Assembly: GCF_003428875.1 (NCBI RefSeq)
Contig: NZ_QQRS01000006.1
Coordinates: forward strand, 62,001 to 126,000
Length of the DNA stretch: 64,000 nucleotides
Source of the DNA: Planomicrobium okeanokoites
Lineage (GTDB): Bacteria > Bacillota > Bacilli > Bacillales_A > Planococcaceae
Direction of reading: 5' to 3'
Both the position numbers and the translations under genes were made by a program. The notes under the pieces are model-generated. The model worked only from the letters and a program-made list of their open reading frames with translations, was not told the DNA's origin and ran no database searches. Shown piece by piece: positions 51,000-59,218 of the stretch (position 1 is the first letter of the stretch; every line of letters begins with the position of its first letter).

Positions 51000-51068
51000 A
51001 TGGCTATTCTATTCATTGCAACGAAACAGCAAATCCAGTCTATAGTATCCCGCTCCGTGTATCGCTGA
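51000..51068 (+). CDS. 22-residue leader peptide upstream of the RsgA-family gene
   Basis: The ORF begins MAILFIATKQQIQ and ends SRSVYR. A very strong purine-rich ribosome binding site (GGAAAGAGGTGGGG) lies five to seven bases before its ATG. It sits between a promoter and an intrinsic terminator which in turn precedes the GTPase gene. That order (promoter, small ORF, terminator, gene) is the layout of a translation-dependent attenuator. A GTATC/GATAC hairpin overlaps the end of the ORF. I do not recognise the peptide; translation is inferred. Confidence 0.65.
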   Translation: MAILFIATKQQIQSIVSRSVYR

Positions 51069-51095
51069 AGATACGCTTCTTCCATTATGCCCGGG

Positions 51096-51137
51096 AACCA
51101 TGGACTGCGATTTGCAAGACGCATCCATGGTTTTTTA
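51096..51137 (+). terminator. Attenuator terminator before the RsgA-family gene
   Basis: AACCATGGA (51096-51104) pairs with TCCATGGTT (51124-51132), with GCG/CGC inside, followed by TTTTTT. It ends about 15 bases before the ribosome binding site of the next gene and there is no upstream gene on this strand except the 22-residue ORF, so it must act inside the leader. Confidence 0.8.
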
Positions 51138-51165
51138 TTATGCATAAAAATTGGAGGAACTTAAA

Positions 51166-52221
51166 TTGACAATTATTGAAAAGTACGGCTGGAATGAAAA
51201 CTGGCAAGAGAAAATTGAAACAAACGGTGTACCGGGGCGTGTGGTACTGGAACATAAAAATCTTTACCGCGTGGTTACAGATCACGGTGAATGGCTCAGC
51301 TCACTATCCGGAAAATACAGACACAGCCATGCGAAATCAGAATTCCCTTCTGTCGGTGACTGGGTCGTTATCGAACAGATGCCGGGTGAAGAAAAAGGGA
51401 TCATACATCAAGTCCTTCCCCGCATCTCCAGCTTCTCACGTAAAGCGGCAGGTGAAACTTCCGATATCCAGACGATTGCGGTCAACGTTGACTACGCGTT
51501 CCTCGTGATGTCACTGAACCACGACTTTAATGTCCGGCGGCTTGAACGTTATTTATTGGCCACTTGGGATTCAGGTGCTAATCCGGTAATCGTATTGACC
51601 AAAAAGGATCAATGCGACGACATCGAACCTTATTTGAAAGAAGTGGAATCGGTCGCTTTCGGAATACCGGTCCATACCGTCTCCAGTGTCACTCTGGAAG
51701 GGATTTCTGATTTGCAGAATATACTGGCCGGTTCCAGGACAGGTGCGCTGCTCGGTTCGTCCGGCGTCGGCAAATCTTCCCTGATCAATGCACTCGCCGG
51801 CACCGAATTGATGGCCGTCCAGGAAATCCGGGAAGACGACAGCAAAGGACGGCACACGACAACCCACCGTGAAATGGTGCTGCTGCCAAGCGGCGGATTG
51901 CTGATCGACACACCCGGAATGCGCGAATTCCAGCTCGGCGATTATTCTGAAGGCGTGGAATCCGGATTTACGGATGTGGAAACTTTGGCGGACGCCTGCC
52001 GTTTCCGTGATTGCGCCCACGGCAATGAACCCGGCTGCGCCATCCGGGAAGCGCTTGAAACAGGTGAACTTGAGCCTGAGCGTTTCCGCAGCTATGTAAA
52101 ACTCAAACGCGAACTTGCCCATATGGAGCGAAAAAGCGATCTGGCGGCACAAAAAGCCGAGCGCTCGAAGTGGAAGCAGATTACGAAAGATTCAAGAAAA
52201 CGTCCAGTTAAAAAGCGCTGA
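51166..52221 (+). CDS. rsgA: RsgA-family circularly permuted GTPase (30S assembly/release)
   Basis: The 351-residue protein has an N-terminal OB-fold (about 45-115), a circularly permuted GTPase domain in the order G4 VLTKKDQCD, G1 GSSGVGKSSL, G3 DTPGMREF, and a zinc-binding C-terminal region CRFRDCAHGNEPGC (C-x5-C-x-H-x5-C). RsgA releases assembly factors from the 30S subunit. The start is a TTG at 51166 with GGAGG eight bases upstream. Canonical rsgA of Bacillales lies in the prkC operon; this stand-alone gene may be a second copy. Its leader peptide and attenuator suggest control by ribosome status. Confidence 0.9.
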   Translation: MTIIEKYGWNENWQEKIETNGVPGRVVLEHKNLYRVVTDHGEWLSSLSGKYRHSHAKSEFPSVGDWVVIEQMPGEEKGIIHQVLPRISSFSRKAAGETSDIQTIAVNVDYAFLVMSLNHDFNVRRLERYLLATWDSGANPVIVLTKKDQCDDIEPYLKEVESVAFGIPVHTVSSVTLEGISDLQNILAGSRTGALLGSSGVGKSSLINALAGTELMAVQEIREDDSKGRHTTTHREMVLLPSGGLLIDTPGMREFQLGDYSEGVESGFTDVETLADACRFRDCAHGNEPGCAIREALETGELEPERFRSYVKLKRELAHMERKSDLAAQKAERSKWKQITKDSRKRPVKKR

Positions 52222-52229
52222 ATAGAAAT

Positions 52230-52269
52230 GAAAAGAGGCAAGACGCATTGATGCGTCTTGCCTCTTTCC
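52230..52269 (+). terminator. Intrinsic terminator of the RsgA-family gene
   Basis: AAAGAGGCAAGACGCAT (52232-52248) pairs perfectly with ATGCGTCTTGCCTCTTT (52251-52267), a 17-bp stem. Confidence 0.93.
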
Positions 52270-52294
52270 TCTCGAGAAACTATATCTACTTCTC

Positions 52295-52507
52295 AAATCA
52301 TTCCGCTTTAGGCGGACGCGTTCCGCAGAGAGCTGCCTGAGGCTCCCTCAGTCACTACGAAAACCGATGCTCCTGCGGGGGCTTAGGACTCGCTCTGAAT
52401 CCAGCAGGAAAGACATTGGCCAAAGCTGGCGAGGACAAGTCTTTGCGACGAAGCAGCGCAGCGATGCAGGAGCACATCTTTTCCTTTCGCCGCCTGCTGC
52501 TTTATTT
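52295..52507. repeat. Type A repeat, copy 2, with a type C module inserted in reverse
   Basis: 52295-52413 and 52487-52507 match copy 1 of type A in order (GGCGGACGCGTTCCGC, GGCTTAGGACTCGCTCTG, CAGCAGGAAA, CGCCGCCTGCTGCTTTATTTT). Between them, 52416-52476 carries the type C module in reverse orientation (AAGTCTTTGCGACGAAGCAG then CGCAGCGATGCAGGAGCA). Copy 1 at 400-533 lacks this insertion. Confidence 0.65.
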
Positions 52508-52588
52508 TAATGTTGAGCAGAATCCTTATATCAGCATACACACTTTTTAATGAATTAATAATTTGCCTATTATAGAATGTGTTGCTTA

Positions 52589-52750
52589 GTTATGGAGCAA
52601 AACAGCGAAGACTCCCAGGGGATTAGAAAGGGAGTTGGCTTGACAACTCCCTTTCGAGCGAAGTGCTGAGATCCACTCGGGCGAAGTGGAACGAGTCCGA
52701 GTTAGCTCAGTGCAAGCCCCCAGGAAAGCGGAGCTGTTTTGCGGAATATC
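52589..52750. repeat. Dispersed structured repeat, type B, copy 3
   Basis: Same plan as copy 1: end GCAAAACAGC (52597-52606) and GCTGTTTTGCGGAATATC (52733-52750), internal 12-bp hairpin (52626-52637 with 52644-52655), CTGAG...CTCAG arm and CCCC-rich closing arm. Compared with copy 1, two base pairs in the internal hairpin are changed on both sides so that pairing is kept. It lies directly behind the end of the response-regulator gene, whose stop codon is 13 bases away. Confidence 0.8.
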
Positions 52751-52763
52751 GGTATTATAAACT

Positions 52764-53402
52764 CTATTCCATCCCCGCTTCTGTCAGTCCATGCTTAACT
52801 GCATAAAGAGCAGCCTGCGTGCGGTCCTGCACCTCGAGCTTCGTAAAGATATTTGAAATATGCGTTTTCACCGTTTTTTCTGTCACATATAACGCCGACG
52901 CGATTTCCCGGTTGCTTTTCCCTTTTGTCAATTCCGCCAGCACTTCTTTTTCCCGCGGCGTCAAATAATTGACGGTATGCGGCGCTGGTTCTGCCGGCCC
53001 TTTCAACAATTCAGAAGTCGCTTTCGGATGCAGCGTATTTTCGCCTCTCATCAAACTGCGCAACGATTCCACCAGCTCATCCGGTTCGATATCTTTCAGT
53101 TGATAGCCCGCCGCTCCCGCTTCGATCGCCGGCACGACGTGGTCACGGTCCGAAAAACTGGTCAGCATCAGCACAATGATTCCAGGATGCTTTTCCTTTA
53201 TTTTGCGTGTAGCCTGAATTCCGTCCATGACCGGCATCACCAAATCCATCAACACAATATCTGGACGGAGTCTCTCAGCCATTTCGACCGCTTCCTTGCC
53301 ATTCACCGCTTCACCGACCACTTCAATATCTTTCTGGGTTTTCAGAAAAAACAGCAGCCCTCTCCGGACTACATGATGATCATCCGCTATTAAAACCTTC
53401 AT
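52764..53402 (-). CDS. NarL/LuxR-family response regulator
   Basis: The 212-residue regulator has a receiver domain (Asp7/Asp8, phosphoacceptor Asp53 in LMDLVMP, Thr and Lys of the usual switch) and a C-terminal LuxR helix-turn-helix (LTPREKEVLAELTKGKSNREIASAL...VKTHISNIFTKL). It resembles LiaR/DegU-type regulators. The ATG at 53402 has GGGGG upstream. It follows the kinase by 17 bases and is thus its cognate regulator. Targets are unknown. Confidence 0.93.
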   Translation of the reverse strand: MKVLIADDHHVVRRGLLFFLKTQKDIEVVGEAVNGKEAVEMAERLRPDIVLMDLVMPVMDGIQATRKIKEKHPGIIVLMLTSFSDRDHVVPAIEAGAAGYQLKDIEPDELVESLRSLMRGENTLHPKATSELLKGPAEPAPHTVNYLTPREKEVLAELTKGKSNREIASALYVTEKTVKTHISNIFTKLEVQDRTQAALYAVKHGLTEAGME

Positions 53403-53419
53403 CAATCCATCCCCCTCTC

Positions 53420-54535
53420 TTAATAAGGAATTCTTACAAGAATTTCCGTCCCTTTATCCATTGCACTGGACCATTCCACTGTGCCGCCTTCGGATTTTGC
53501 CCGCTCTTTCATGCTAAGCATCCCGATCGATGGAATATACAGCTTTTCATCCATCACAAATCCTCTTCCTTCATCTTTTAACACAAGGAGCACGTCCGTC
53601 TGGGTCACCGACAGGAATAATTGTCCCCGGTCTGTGCCCGCATGTTTCCGGATATTATTCAATGCTTCCTGCGCAATGCGGAATAAAGTCTCTTCAATTC
53701 TTGAAGGAAGCTGGATGACGCCGTTCACTTTCGTTTCCAGCTCAAGACCCAGCATTTCAGCATAGCCTTTTATCCCTTCCAGCAAGCCGCTTTCGAGTCC
53801 TTTAGGCCGCAATTGCCAAATCAGCGCACGCATTTCATTCAGCGCTTCCTGTGTCAGGTGCTGAATATCGCTGAACGTTTCCCGGATTGCCGGCTCCTCT
53901 GACATCTCCACGCCGCCTCTTGCGGTAAGTGTTACAGAAAACAGTAATTGATTGACTGAATCATGCAGATCACGGGCCAGCCTATTGCGTTCAGTCACCA
54001 GCGCCAACTCCTGCTCCTGCCGGGTCAGGCCAATACGTTTAATCGCGGAGCCGATCTGAAAAGCCACCGATTCCAAAAGCGCCAGTTCATCCGCTGAAAA
54101 ACGCTCCCGATCTGGTGCAGCAATATTCAGCAGGCCGAACCTTTCTGTACCTGATTGCAGCGGCACCGTTGCATGATGCGTTATGTTGCCATGGTCTCCA
54201 GTCTTTTCCGCTATTGAATTCTCGATTCGCTGGCAGGCGATGATATTTGAAGCTTTCTCCAAATCTCCATCGTGATACCTTTTGACACACCAGCAGCCGC
54301 CTTTTTGAAGGTGGCGGCAATCATCTTCCTTCAGTGCCGAAGGAAGATTCGCCTGCGCCATGAGCCTGTGCTTCCCTTCCCCGTCAATAAAGAAAATCCA
54401 GGCTGTTTCAAAATTCGAACCATCCAAAAGCTTCCGGATGGCCCCAGTCAGCATCCGTTCCATATCCGTTTCCTCATTCAGCAATTCTGCAATTTCCTTC
54501 AGCAGAATTACGTTGGAATGCTCGCTCAGCTCCAT
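53420..54535 (-). CDS. GAF-domain cytoplasmic sensor histidine kinase (HisKA_3) with a cysteine cluster
   Basis: The 371-residue kinase lacks transmembrane segments. A GAF domain (about 20-165) contains Cys73, Cys81, Cys83 and Cys101 (C-x7-C-x-C-x17-C), a pattern suited to a metal, Fe-S cluster or thiol redox switch. The phosphoacceptor is His191 in ARDLHDSVNQLLF, then the ATPase domain with NNIRKHAG and DEGRGF. It feeds the adjacent NarL-type regulator. The position of the cysteines recalls redox-sensing kinases such as NreB, although the fold differs (GAF, not PAS). Confidence 0.9.
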   Translation of the reverse strand: MELSEHSNVILLKEIAELLNEETDMERMLTGAIRKLLDGSNFETAWIFFIDGEGKHRLMAQANLPSALKEDDCRHLQKGGCWCVKRYHDGDLEKASNIIACQRIENSIAEKTGDHGNITHHATVPLQSGTERFGLLNIAAPDRERFSADELALLESVAFQIGSAIKRIGLTRQEQELALVTERNRLARDLHDSVNQLLFSVTLTARGGVEMSEEPAIRETFSDIQHLTQEALNEMRALIWQLRPKGLESGLLEGIKGYAEMLGLELETKVNGVIQLPSRIEETLFRIAQEALNNIRKHAGTDRGQLFLSVTQTDVLLVLKDEGRGFVMDEKLYIPSIGMLSMKERAKSEGGTVEWSSAMDKGTEILVRIPY

Positions 54536-54603
54536 ATTTCCACCTCACCACCGTTAATCCAACCATACCTGTTTTGAGCCTGGTTGCGCTTCATACTTTC
54601 GAA

Positions 54604-54636
54604 TGAGAAAAGCCCCCTTTCACAAGGGAGCCTTCC
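54604..54636 (-). terminator. Intrinsic terminator, end of the pgcA 3' region
   Basis: On the minus strand AAGGCTCCCTT and AAGGGGGCTT pair with a small mismatch around GTGA, followed by TTTT. It lies about 130 bases beyond the pgcA stop and after two larger hairpins. Confidence 0.7.
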
Positions 54637-54651
54637 ATTTATCCCGTATTA

Positions 54652-54757
54652 ACGGTCAGTTGATCTTACGCTTTTCCAAAGCGTGAGATCAACTGACCGT
54701 ATAAACCCGTTTGGATCAACTAACATTCAGTGGGGATGAAGCGTCCCCACTGAATGA
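54652..54757. repeat. Two tandem long hairpins downstream of pgcA
   Basis: Two long inverted repeats follow the pgcA stop. Hairpin 1 (nearest pgcA) has arms CATTCAGTGGGGA (54724-54736) and TCCCCACTGAATG (54744-54756), 13 bp perfect. Hairpin 2 has 23-bp arms (54652-54674 and 54678-54700) with a single G-T mismatch and a three-base loop. Neither has a T run, and both contain a TTGATC or similar motif nearby. They are not explained by terminator function alone and may be a structured RNA or a repeat family. Confidence 0.6.
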
Positions 54758-54766
54758 AGTTTCTCT

Positions 54767-56470
54767 TTATCTGTTATTCACTGCATCAAGAAAAGATTCC
54801 TTGATCAATTCCAGCTTTTCATCGCTTTCCTGTTCCGTATTTCCTTTAACACTGAAATAGAATTTCACTTTCGGTTCCGTTCCGCTTGGGCGAAGGCATA
54901 CCCAGGAGCCGTCTTCGAGGAAATATTTCAGCACATTGGCCTGCGGCAATTCGATTTTTTCGCTCTTATCCAAGTCGGTGAAGATCCGATTCTGTGTTTC
55001 GTAATCTTCTATGGAAGTCACAGCGATTCCGGCTATGGACTGCAATGGGTTCTGACGCATGCCATCCAATAACGATTGTATTTCCCGTGCACCGTCCGCG
55101 CCTTTTTTCGTCACCGATACCAGCGCTTCCCGGTACCAGCCATGGCGATTGTATAACTCGACCAGCACCTCGTGCAGGGTTTTCCCTTGCGTCTTATAAT
55201 ACGCAGCCGCTTCAACGAGAAGCAGCACCGATTGCACTGCATCTTTATCGCGTGCAAAATCGCGGATCAGGTAACCATAACTTTCTTCATAGCCAAATAA
55301 AAACTCGAATTCTCCTGTGCTGTCATTTTCTCTCAGCTTTTCACCGATGAATTTGAAGCCGGTCAGGACATCAGTGGTTTTGACTCCGTATGAATCCCCC
55401 ACCGCGCGGCCGAACTCAGAAGTAACGATCGTTTTGAAAATACGGCCGTTGCCAGGAAGTTCACCTTTTGCTTTTTTCTGGCTCAATAAATATTCAATCA
55501 GGATGGCCCCTGTTTGATTGCCGGACAGCAATTCGTAATGTTCCCCGTTTGTCACCGCAATACCGACGCGATCTCCATCAGGATCGACTGCGACAAGTAA
55601 TTCGGCACCGGCTTCTTTGCCGTATTGCTTCGCTAATTCAAAAGCGCCCGCTTCTTCAGGATTCGGTGAAGATACAGTCGGAAACTCGCCGTCCGGTTCC
55701 ATCTGTTCAGCAACGTAAGTGACGTCTGTGTAGCCTGCTTTTTGGAGCAATTGCTGCACCGTTGCACCCGATGCACCGTGAAGCGGTGTAAATACAGCCT
55801 GAATCGGCGAAGCTGCTTGCTGCTCGCGGACAGTCAAAGCATTTGCCAGATAAGCCTGATCGAGAGTATCCCCCACTGTAACCAATAATTCCGGATCATA
55901 GTTTTCATTAACAATTGTCAATTCATCTTCTACCTGGCTGACGAAGTCAATGACACGGTCCGCATCTTCCAAATTCAGTTGGGCGCCGTCTTCCCCGTAA
56001 ACTTTATAGCCATTGTACTCAGGCGGATTATGGCTGGCCGTGATGACCACACCCATAAACGCGTGCAAGTAACGGACGCTGAAAGAAAGTTGCGGCGTTG
56101 TGCGTGTACCATTATATAAATATGTGTGGATTCCGTTTGAAGCAAAAGTTCTGGCAGCTTCTTCCGCAAATTCCGGAGACATGCGACGGCTGTCGTAAGC
56201 GATGGCAACTCCCCTTGCCATCGCTTCGGCTCCATTTGACTTTATGTAATCCGCTATCCCCTGTGATGCCTTGCGTACTGTGTAAACATTCATGCGGTTT
56301 GTGCCGGGCCCGATTTCCCCTCGCATTCCGCCTGTGCCGAAAGTGAGATCCTGATAGAATGCGTCTTCCGCCATTTTTTCATCTTCCTGAAGCAGGTCCA
56401 GCGATTTTCTCGTATCTTCATCCAGTCCTTCGTAATCCAGCCAGCGTTTGATCCGTTCCTTCCAATTCAT
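54767..56470 (-). CDS. pgcA: Phosphoglucomutase (alpha-PGM)
   Basis: The enzyme interconverts glucose 1-phosphate and glucose 6-phosphate, for UDP-glucose and glycolipid anchor synthesis. From MNWKERIKRW it has 567 residues. The phosphoserine motif is TASHNPPEYNGYKVYG (Ser146), the Mg2+ loop is DPDGDRVG and the sugar-binding motif is GYEESYGYL; the C-terminal RPSGTEPKVKFY phosphate-binding loop is present. The start at 56470 has GGAGGG upstream. The gene is monocistronic here and is followed by the hairpin stack. Confidence 0.95.
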   Translation of the reverse strand: MNWKERIKRWLDYEGLDEDTRKSLDLLQEDEKMAEDAFYQDLTFGTGGMRGEIGPGTNRMNVYTVRKASQGIADYIKSNGAEAMARGVAIAYDSRRMSPEFAEEAARTFASNGIHTYLYNGTRTTPQLSFSVRYLHAFMGVVITASHNPPEYNGYKVYGEDGAQLNLEDADRVIDFVSQVEDELTIVNENYDPELLVTVGDTLDQAYLANALTVREQQAASPIQAVFTPLHGASGATVQQLLQKAGYTDVTYVAEQMEPDGEFPTVSSPNPEEAGAFELAKQYGKEAGAELLVAVDPDGDRVGIAVTNGEHYELLSGNQTGAILIEYLLSQKKAKGELPGNGRIFKTIVTSEFGRAVGDSYGVKTTDVLTGFKFIGEKLRENDSTGEFEFLFGYEESYGYLIRDFARDKDAVQSVLLLVEAAAYYKTQGKTLHEVLVELYNRHGWYREALVSVTKKGADGAREIQSLLDGMRQNPLQSIAGIAVTSIEDYETQNRIFTDLDKSEKIELPQANVLKYFLEDGSWVCLRPSGTEPKVKFYFSVKGNTEQESDEKLELIKESFLDAVNNR

Positions 56471-56533
56471 AAAGATCCCTCCATCCATAATACGTACAAC
56501 ATATTTAATCTATTTCCAGTTTACCAAAAATGA

Positions 56534-56566
56534 AGAAAAAAAACCGCCTCCATCAGGAAGCGGTCC
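56534..56566 (-). terminator. Intrinsic terminator of the GNAT-nitrilase gene
   Basis: On the minus strand ACCGCTTCC and GGAGGCGGT (56556-56564, 56543-56551) pair with one mismatch and a run of eight T residues follows. Confidence 0.85.
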
Positions 56567-56590
56567 GGGAATTTCATTTTTTGGCTGAAT

Positions 56591-58135
56591 TTAATCTTTC
56601 TTGTACTCGACGCGGTAGACATCATGTCTCCGGTCCTTCAATTGTTTGACGGTACCGTTCTGGCGCTGGCGGCGAAGAATTTCCAAGTCGACATCCCCGA
56701 TCAGGACCATTTCAAGATTGGCATTTGTTTCCCCAACGATGCCATCGCGCGCAAATTCGAAATCCGATGGAGCAAAAATTCCGGATTGCGCGTATTGGAT
56801 GTCCATATTTTCAGTTTGCGGCAAGTTGCCGACCGTTCCCGAAATGACGGTGTAGATCTGGTTTTCCACAGCACGCGCCTGTGCGCAGTAGCGTACACGA
56901 AGATAACCTTGACGGTCTTCCGTACAGAATGGGGAGAAGATGATATTCGCTCCCATATCTGTCGCGATGCGCGCAAGTTCAGGGAATTCGATATCATAAC
57001 AGATCTGGATGGCGATTTTCCCGCAATCCGTATCGAATACGCGGACTGAATCTCCTGCAGAAATCCCCCACCACTTCCGCTCATTTGGTGTAATGTGGAT
57101 TTTGTACTGCTTGTCGATGGAACCATCGCGACGGAACAGATATGCGATATTATAGATTTCATCATCTTCCTCTTTCACGAAATGGGAACCGCCGATTATA
57201 TTGACGTTATAACGGACCGCGAGATCGGTGAAGAGTTCGATATACTGAGGCGTATATTCGGTCAGTTTACGCACTGCCTGGCTCGGTGACGGTTCGTTCA
57301 GGAACGACATCAGCTGAGTCGTGAATATTTCTGGAAATACGACGAAATCGGAATGGGCATCGGATGCCACATCGACAAAGTATTCCACCTGGCTCGCCAA
57401 GTCATCGAATGATTCAATGGCACGCATCAGATATTGCACAACACAAATACGGACCGGCAGACTCGTCTTGAAATGCCGTTTTGATACCGGTTTGTAATCC
57501 ACGTTATTCCATTCCATCAATGTCGCGTATTTTCCAGAAGCCTTGTCATCCCGAAGGTAATTCGGATTGATGCGCATCAACTGGAAACCGTTCATTAATT
57601 GGAAAGTAAGTACAGGGTCATAAATTTTATGGCGGGATACCGCATCCACATATTCACGCGGCGACATTTCGTCTGCATGTTTGTGATAATTCGGAATCCG
57701 TCCGCCGATGATGATCGATTTCAGGTTCAGCTCACGCGCCAACTCTTTGCGGGCTTCGTAAAGCCGCTGGCCGACCTGCATGCGACGGTATTCGGGATGC
57801 ACCATCACTTCGATGCCGTACATATTGTAGCCGTCCTGGTTATGGTTCGTAATGTAACCGCCATCTGTCACATCGTCCCAGGTATGACGGTCGTCGTATT
57901 CATCAAAATTTATCAGAAGACTTGAGCAGGAACCAATCACTTTGCCATCCAGTTCCGCGACCAGCTGGCCTTGCGGGAATACGCCCAAATGGCTTCTTAA
58001 CTGCTCTTCTTCCCAAGGTTCCATGCCCGGGAAACATAAACGCTGCATCTCTAGAATGGCATTTATATCAGCATAGCTCATCTCACGGATGATCATGCTC
58101 TTTTCAAAATGGGATAAATCGAATTGTTCTGCCAC
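56591..58135 (-). CDS. GNAT acetyltransferase-carbon/nitrogen hydrolase fusion protein
   Basis: The 514-residue two-domain enzyme has a GNAT domain (about 15-190, acetyl-CoA site around VHPEYRRMQVGQRLY) followed by a nitrilase-superfamily domain (about 225-500) with the Glu-Lys-Cys triad: Glu in FPEIFTT, Lys in KQYKIHITPNE and Cys in IQICYDIEFPE. Such fusions are found in Bacillaceae and in other phyla. The nitrilase part probably hydrolyses a C-N bond of an amide or carbamoyl compound; the substrate is unknown. The start GTG at 58135 has GAAGGAG eight bases before it. The coupling suggests deamidation and acetylation of one metabolite. Confidence 0.9.
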   Translation of the reverse strand: MAEQFDLSHFEKSMIIREMSYADINAILEMQRLCFPGMEPWEEEQLRSHLGVFPQGQLVAELDGKVIGSCSSLLINFDEYDDRHTWDDVTDGGYITNHNQDGYNMYGIEVMVHPEYRRMQVGQRLYEARKELARELNLKSIIIGGRIPNYHKHADEMSPREYVDAVSRHKIYDPVLTFQLMNGFQLMRINPNYLRDDKASGKYATLMEWNNVDYKPVSKRHFKTSLPVRICVVQYLMRAIESFDDLASQVEYFVDVASDAHSDFVVFPEIFTTQLMSFLNEPSPSQAVRKLTEYTPQYIELFTDLAVRYNVNIIGGSHFVKEEDDEIYNIAYLFRRDGSIDKQYKIHITPNERKWWGISAGDSVRVFDTDCGKIAIQICYDIEFPELARIATDMGANIIFSPFCTEDRQGYLRVRYCAQARAVENQIYTVISGTVGNLPQTENMDIQYAQSGIFAPSDFEFARDGIVGETNANLEMVLIGDVDLEILRRQRQNGTVKQLKDRRHDVYRVEYKKD

Positions 58136-58266
58136 TTTAGCCACTCCTTCACAAAAGTATCACATCTTATTATATCGGATATACACAGAGGTTAATATTA
58201 TTTTACTTGCCCCAGCTAAAGAATTATAATTCTATAGTAGCTATTTAACAAGAGAGGACCTGCCAT

Positions 58267-58692
58267 ATGACGAAAATCCAAGAAAATCTTTTGCTTGGCA
58301 TCTGGGCGACAGCTTTGATAGCCACTGCCGGCTCCCTCTATTTTTCTGAGGTCCGCGGCTATGTTCCATGTGAACTTTGCTGGATCCAGCGTATCTTCAT
58401 GTATCCGCTGGTCATCGTTGTCGGTGTGGCTTATTTCCAGAAGAATGCCAAAATCGCCCTAACTTCGCTGATCATCTCAGGAATCGGGGGCATGATTTCC
58501 CTTTATCATTACGGAATTCAGAAATTGGCCTTTCTTTCCGAGTCCGCCCCTTCATGCGGACAGGTTCCGTGTACAGGCCAGTATATCAATTATTTCGGCT
58601 TTATCACCATTCCATTTTTAGCGCTTATCGCTTTCATTTTAATTGCCGGAATGAGTATTTATTTGCTGAAAACAATCAAGGAGGAAAACTAA
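58267..58692 (+). CDS. bdbC: Disulfide bond formation protein BdbC (DsbB-like)
   Basis: The 141-residue protein has four transmembrane helices and two cysteine pairs: Cys35/Cys38 in PCELCWIQR and Cys97/Cys102 in SCGQVPCTGQY, as in BdbC. It reoxidises its thiol-disulfide partner using quinones. AGAGGACC lies before the ATG. The next gene encodes a membrane-anchored thioredoxin-like protein and starts one base after its stop, so the two form a redox pair (bdbC with a bdbD-like partner). Confidence 0.93.
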   Translation: MTKIQENLLLGIWATALIATAGSLYFSEVRGYVPCELCWIQRIFMYPLVIVVGVAYFQKNAKIALTSLIISGIGGMISLYHYGIQKLAFLSESAPSCGQVPCTGQYINYFGFITIPFLALIAFILIAGMSIYLLKTIKEEN

Positions 58693-58693
58693 A

Positions 58694-59164
58694 TTGAAAA
58701 AAATGCTTATCATCGGCGGTGTTGTCCTCGCCATTTTCGCTTTGATCATTGTTCTTACACAAATGTCCCAAAATGAGAAACTGGCAAATAACCCGTACGA
58801 TACAGATGATCTGGACCCTGCAACCATCGACCAGCTGGATGATGAAAATTATCAGAACATCGCTTTGCCGGATGAAGTAGCTGAACAGATTGAAAGCGGC
58901 GAGCCCACTACGGTTTATTTCTTCAGCCCGACTTGCGTGCATTGCCAGAACACGACGCCAATTTTGATGCCGGTCGCGGAAGATATGGATGTGGACGTCC
59001 TGCAATACAATCTGTTAGAGTATGAACAGGGCTGGACGGATTATTTCATCGAAGCGACACCGACACTTGTCCATTATGAAAACGGCGAAGAAGTTTCACG
59101 CTGGGTCGGATCGCAGCCAAAAGAGAATATCGAGGAATTTTTCACAGAAGTCGTTAAAAAATAA
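58694..59164 (+). CDS. Membrane-anchored thioredoxin-like protein
   Basis: The 156-residue protein starts with a transmembrane anchor (about 4-22) and an acidic linker, then a thioredoxin fold with the active site FFSPTCVHCQNTTPIL (Cys81-V-H-Cys84) and cis-Pro TPTLVHY. The CVHC motif resembles oxidising DsbA-type or TlpA-type sites rather than the CGPC of thioredoxin. It probably acts with BdbC in disulfide formation outside the membrane. The start is a TTG with GGAGGAAAACT upstream, inside bdbC. Confidence 0.88.
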   Translation: MKKMLIIGGVVLAIFALIIVLTQMSQNEKLANNPYDTDDLDPATIDQLDDENYQNIALPDEVAEQIESGEPTTVYFFSPTCVHCQNTTPILMPVAEDMDVDVLQYNLLEYEQGWTDYFIEATPTLVHYENGEEVSRWVGSQPKENIEEFFTEVVKK

Positions 59165-59218
59165 CTGACAAGAGAGCAATGTGCACTGCGCATGCTCTTT
59201 TTTTATGGAGGAAACGAA

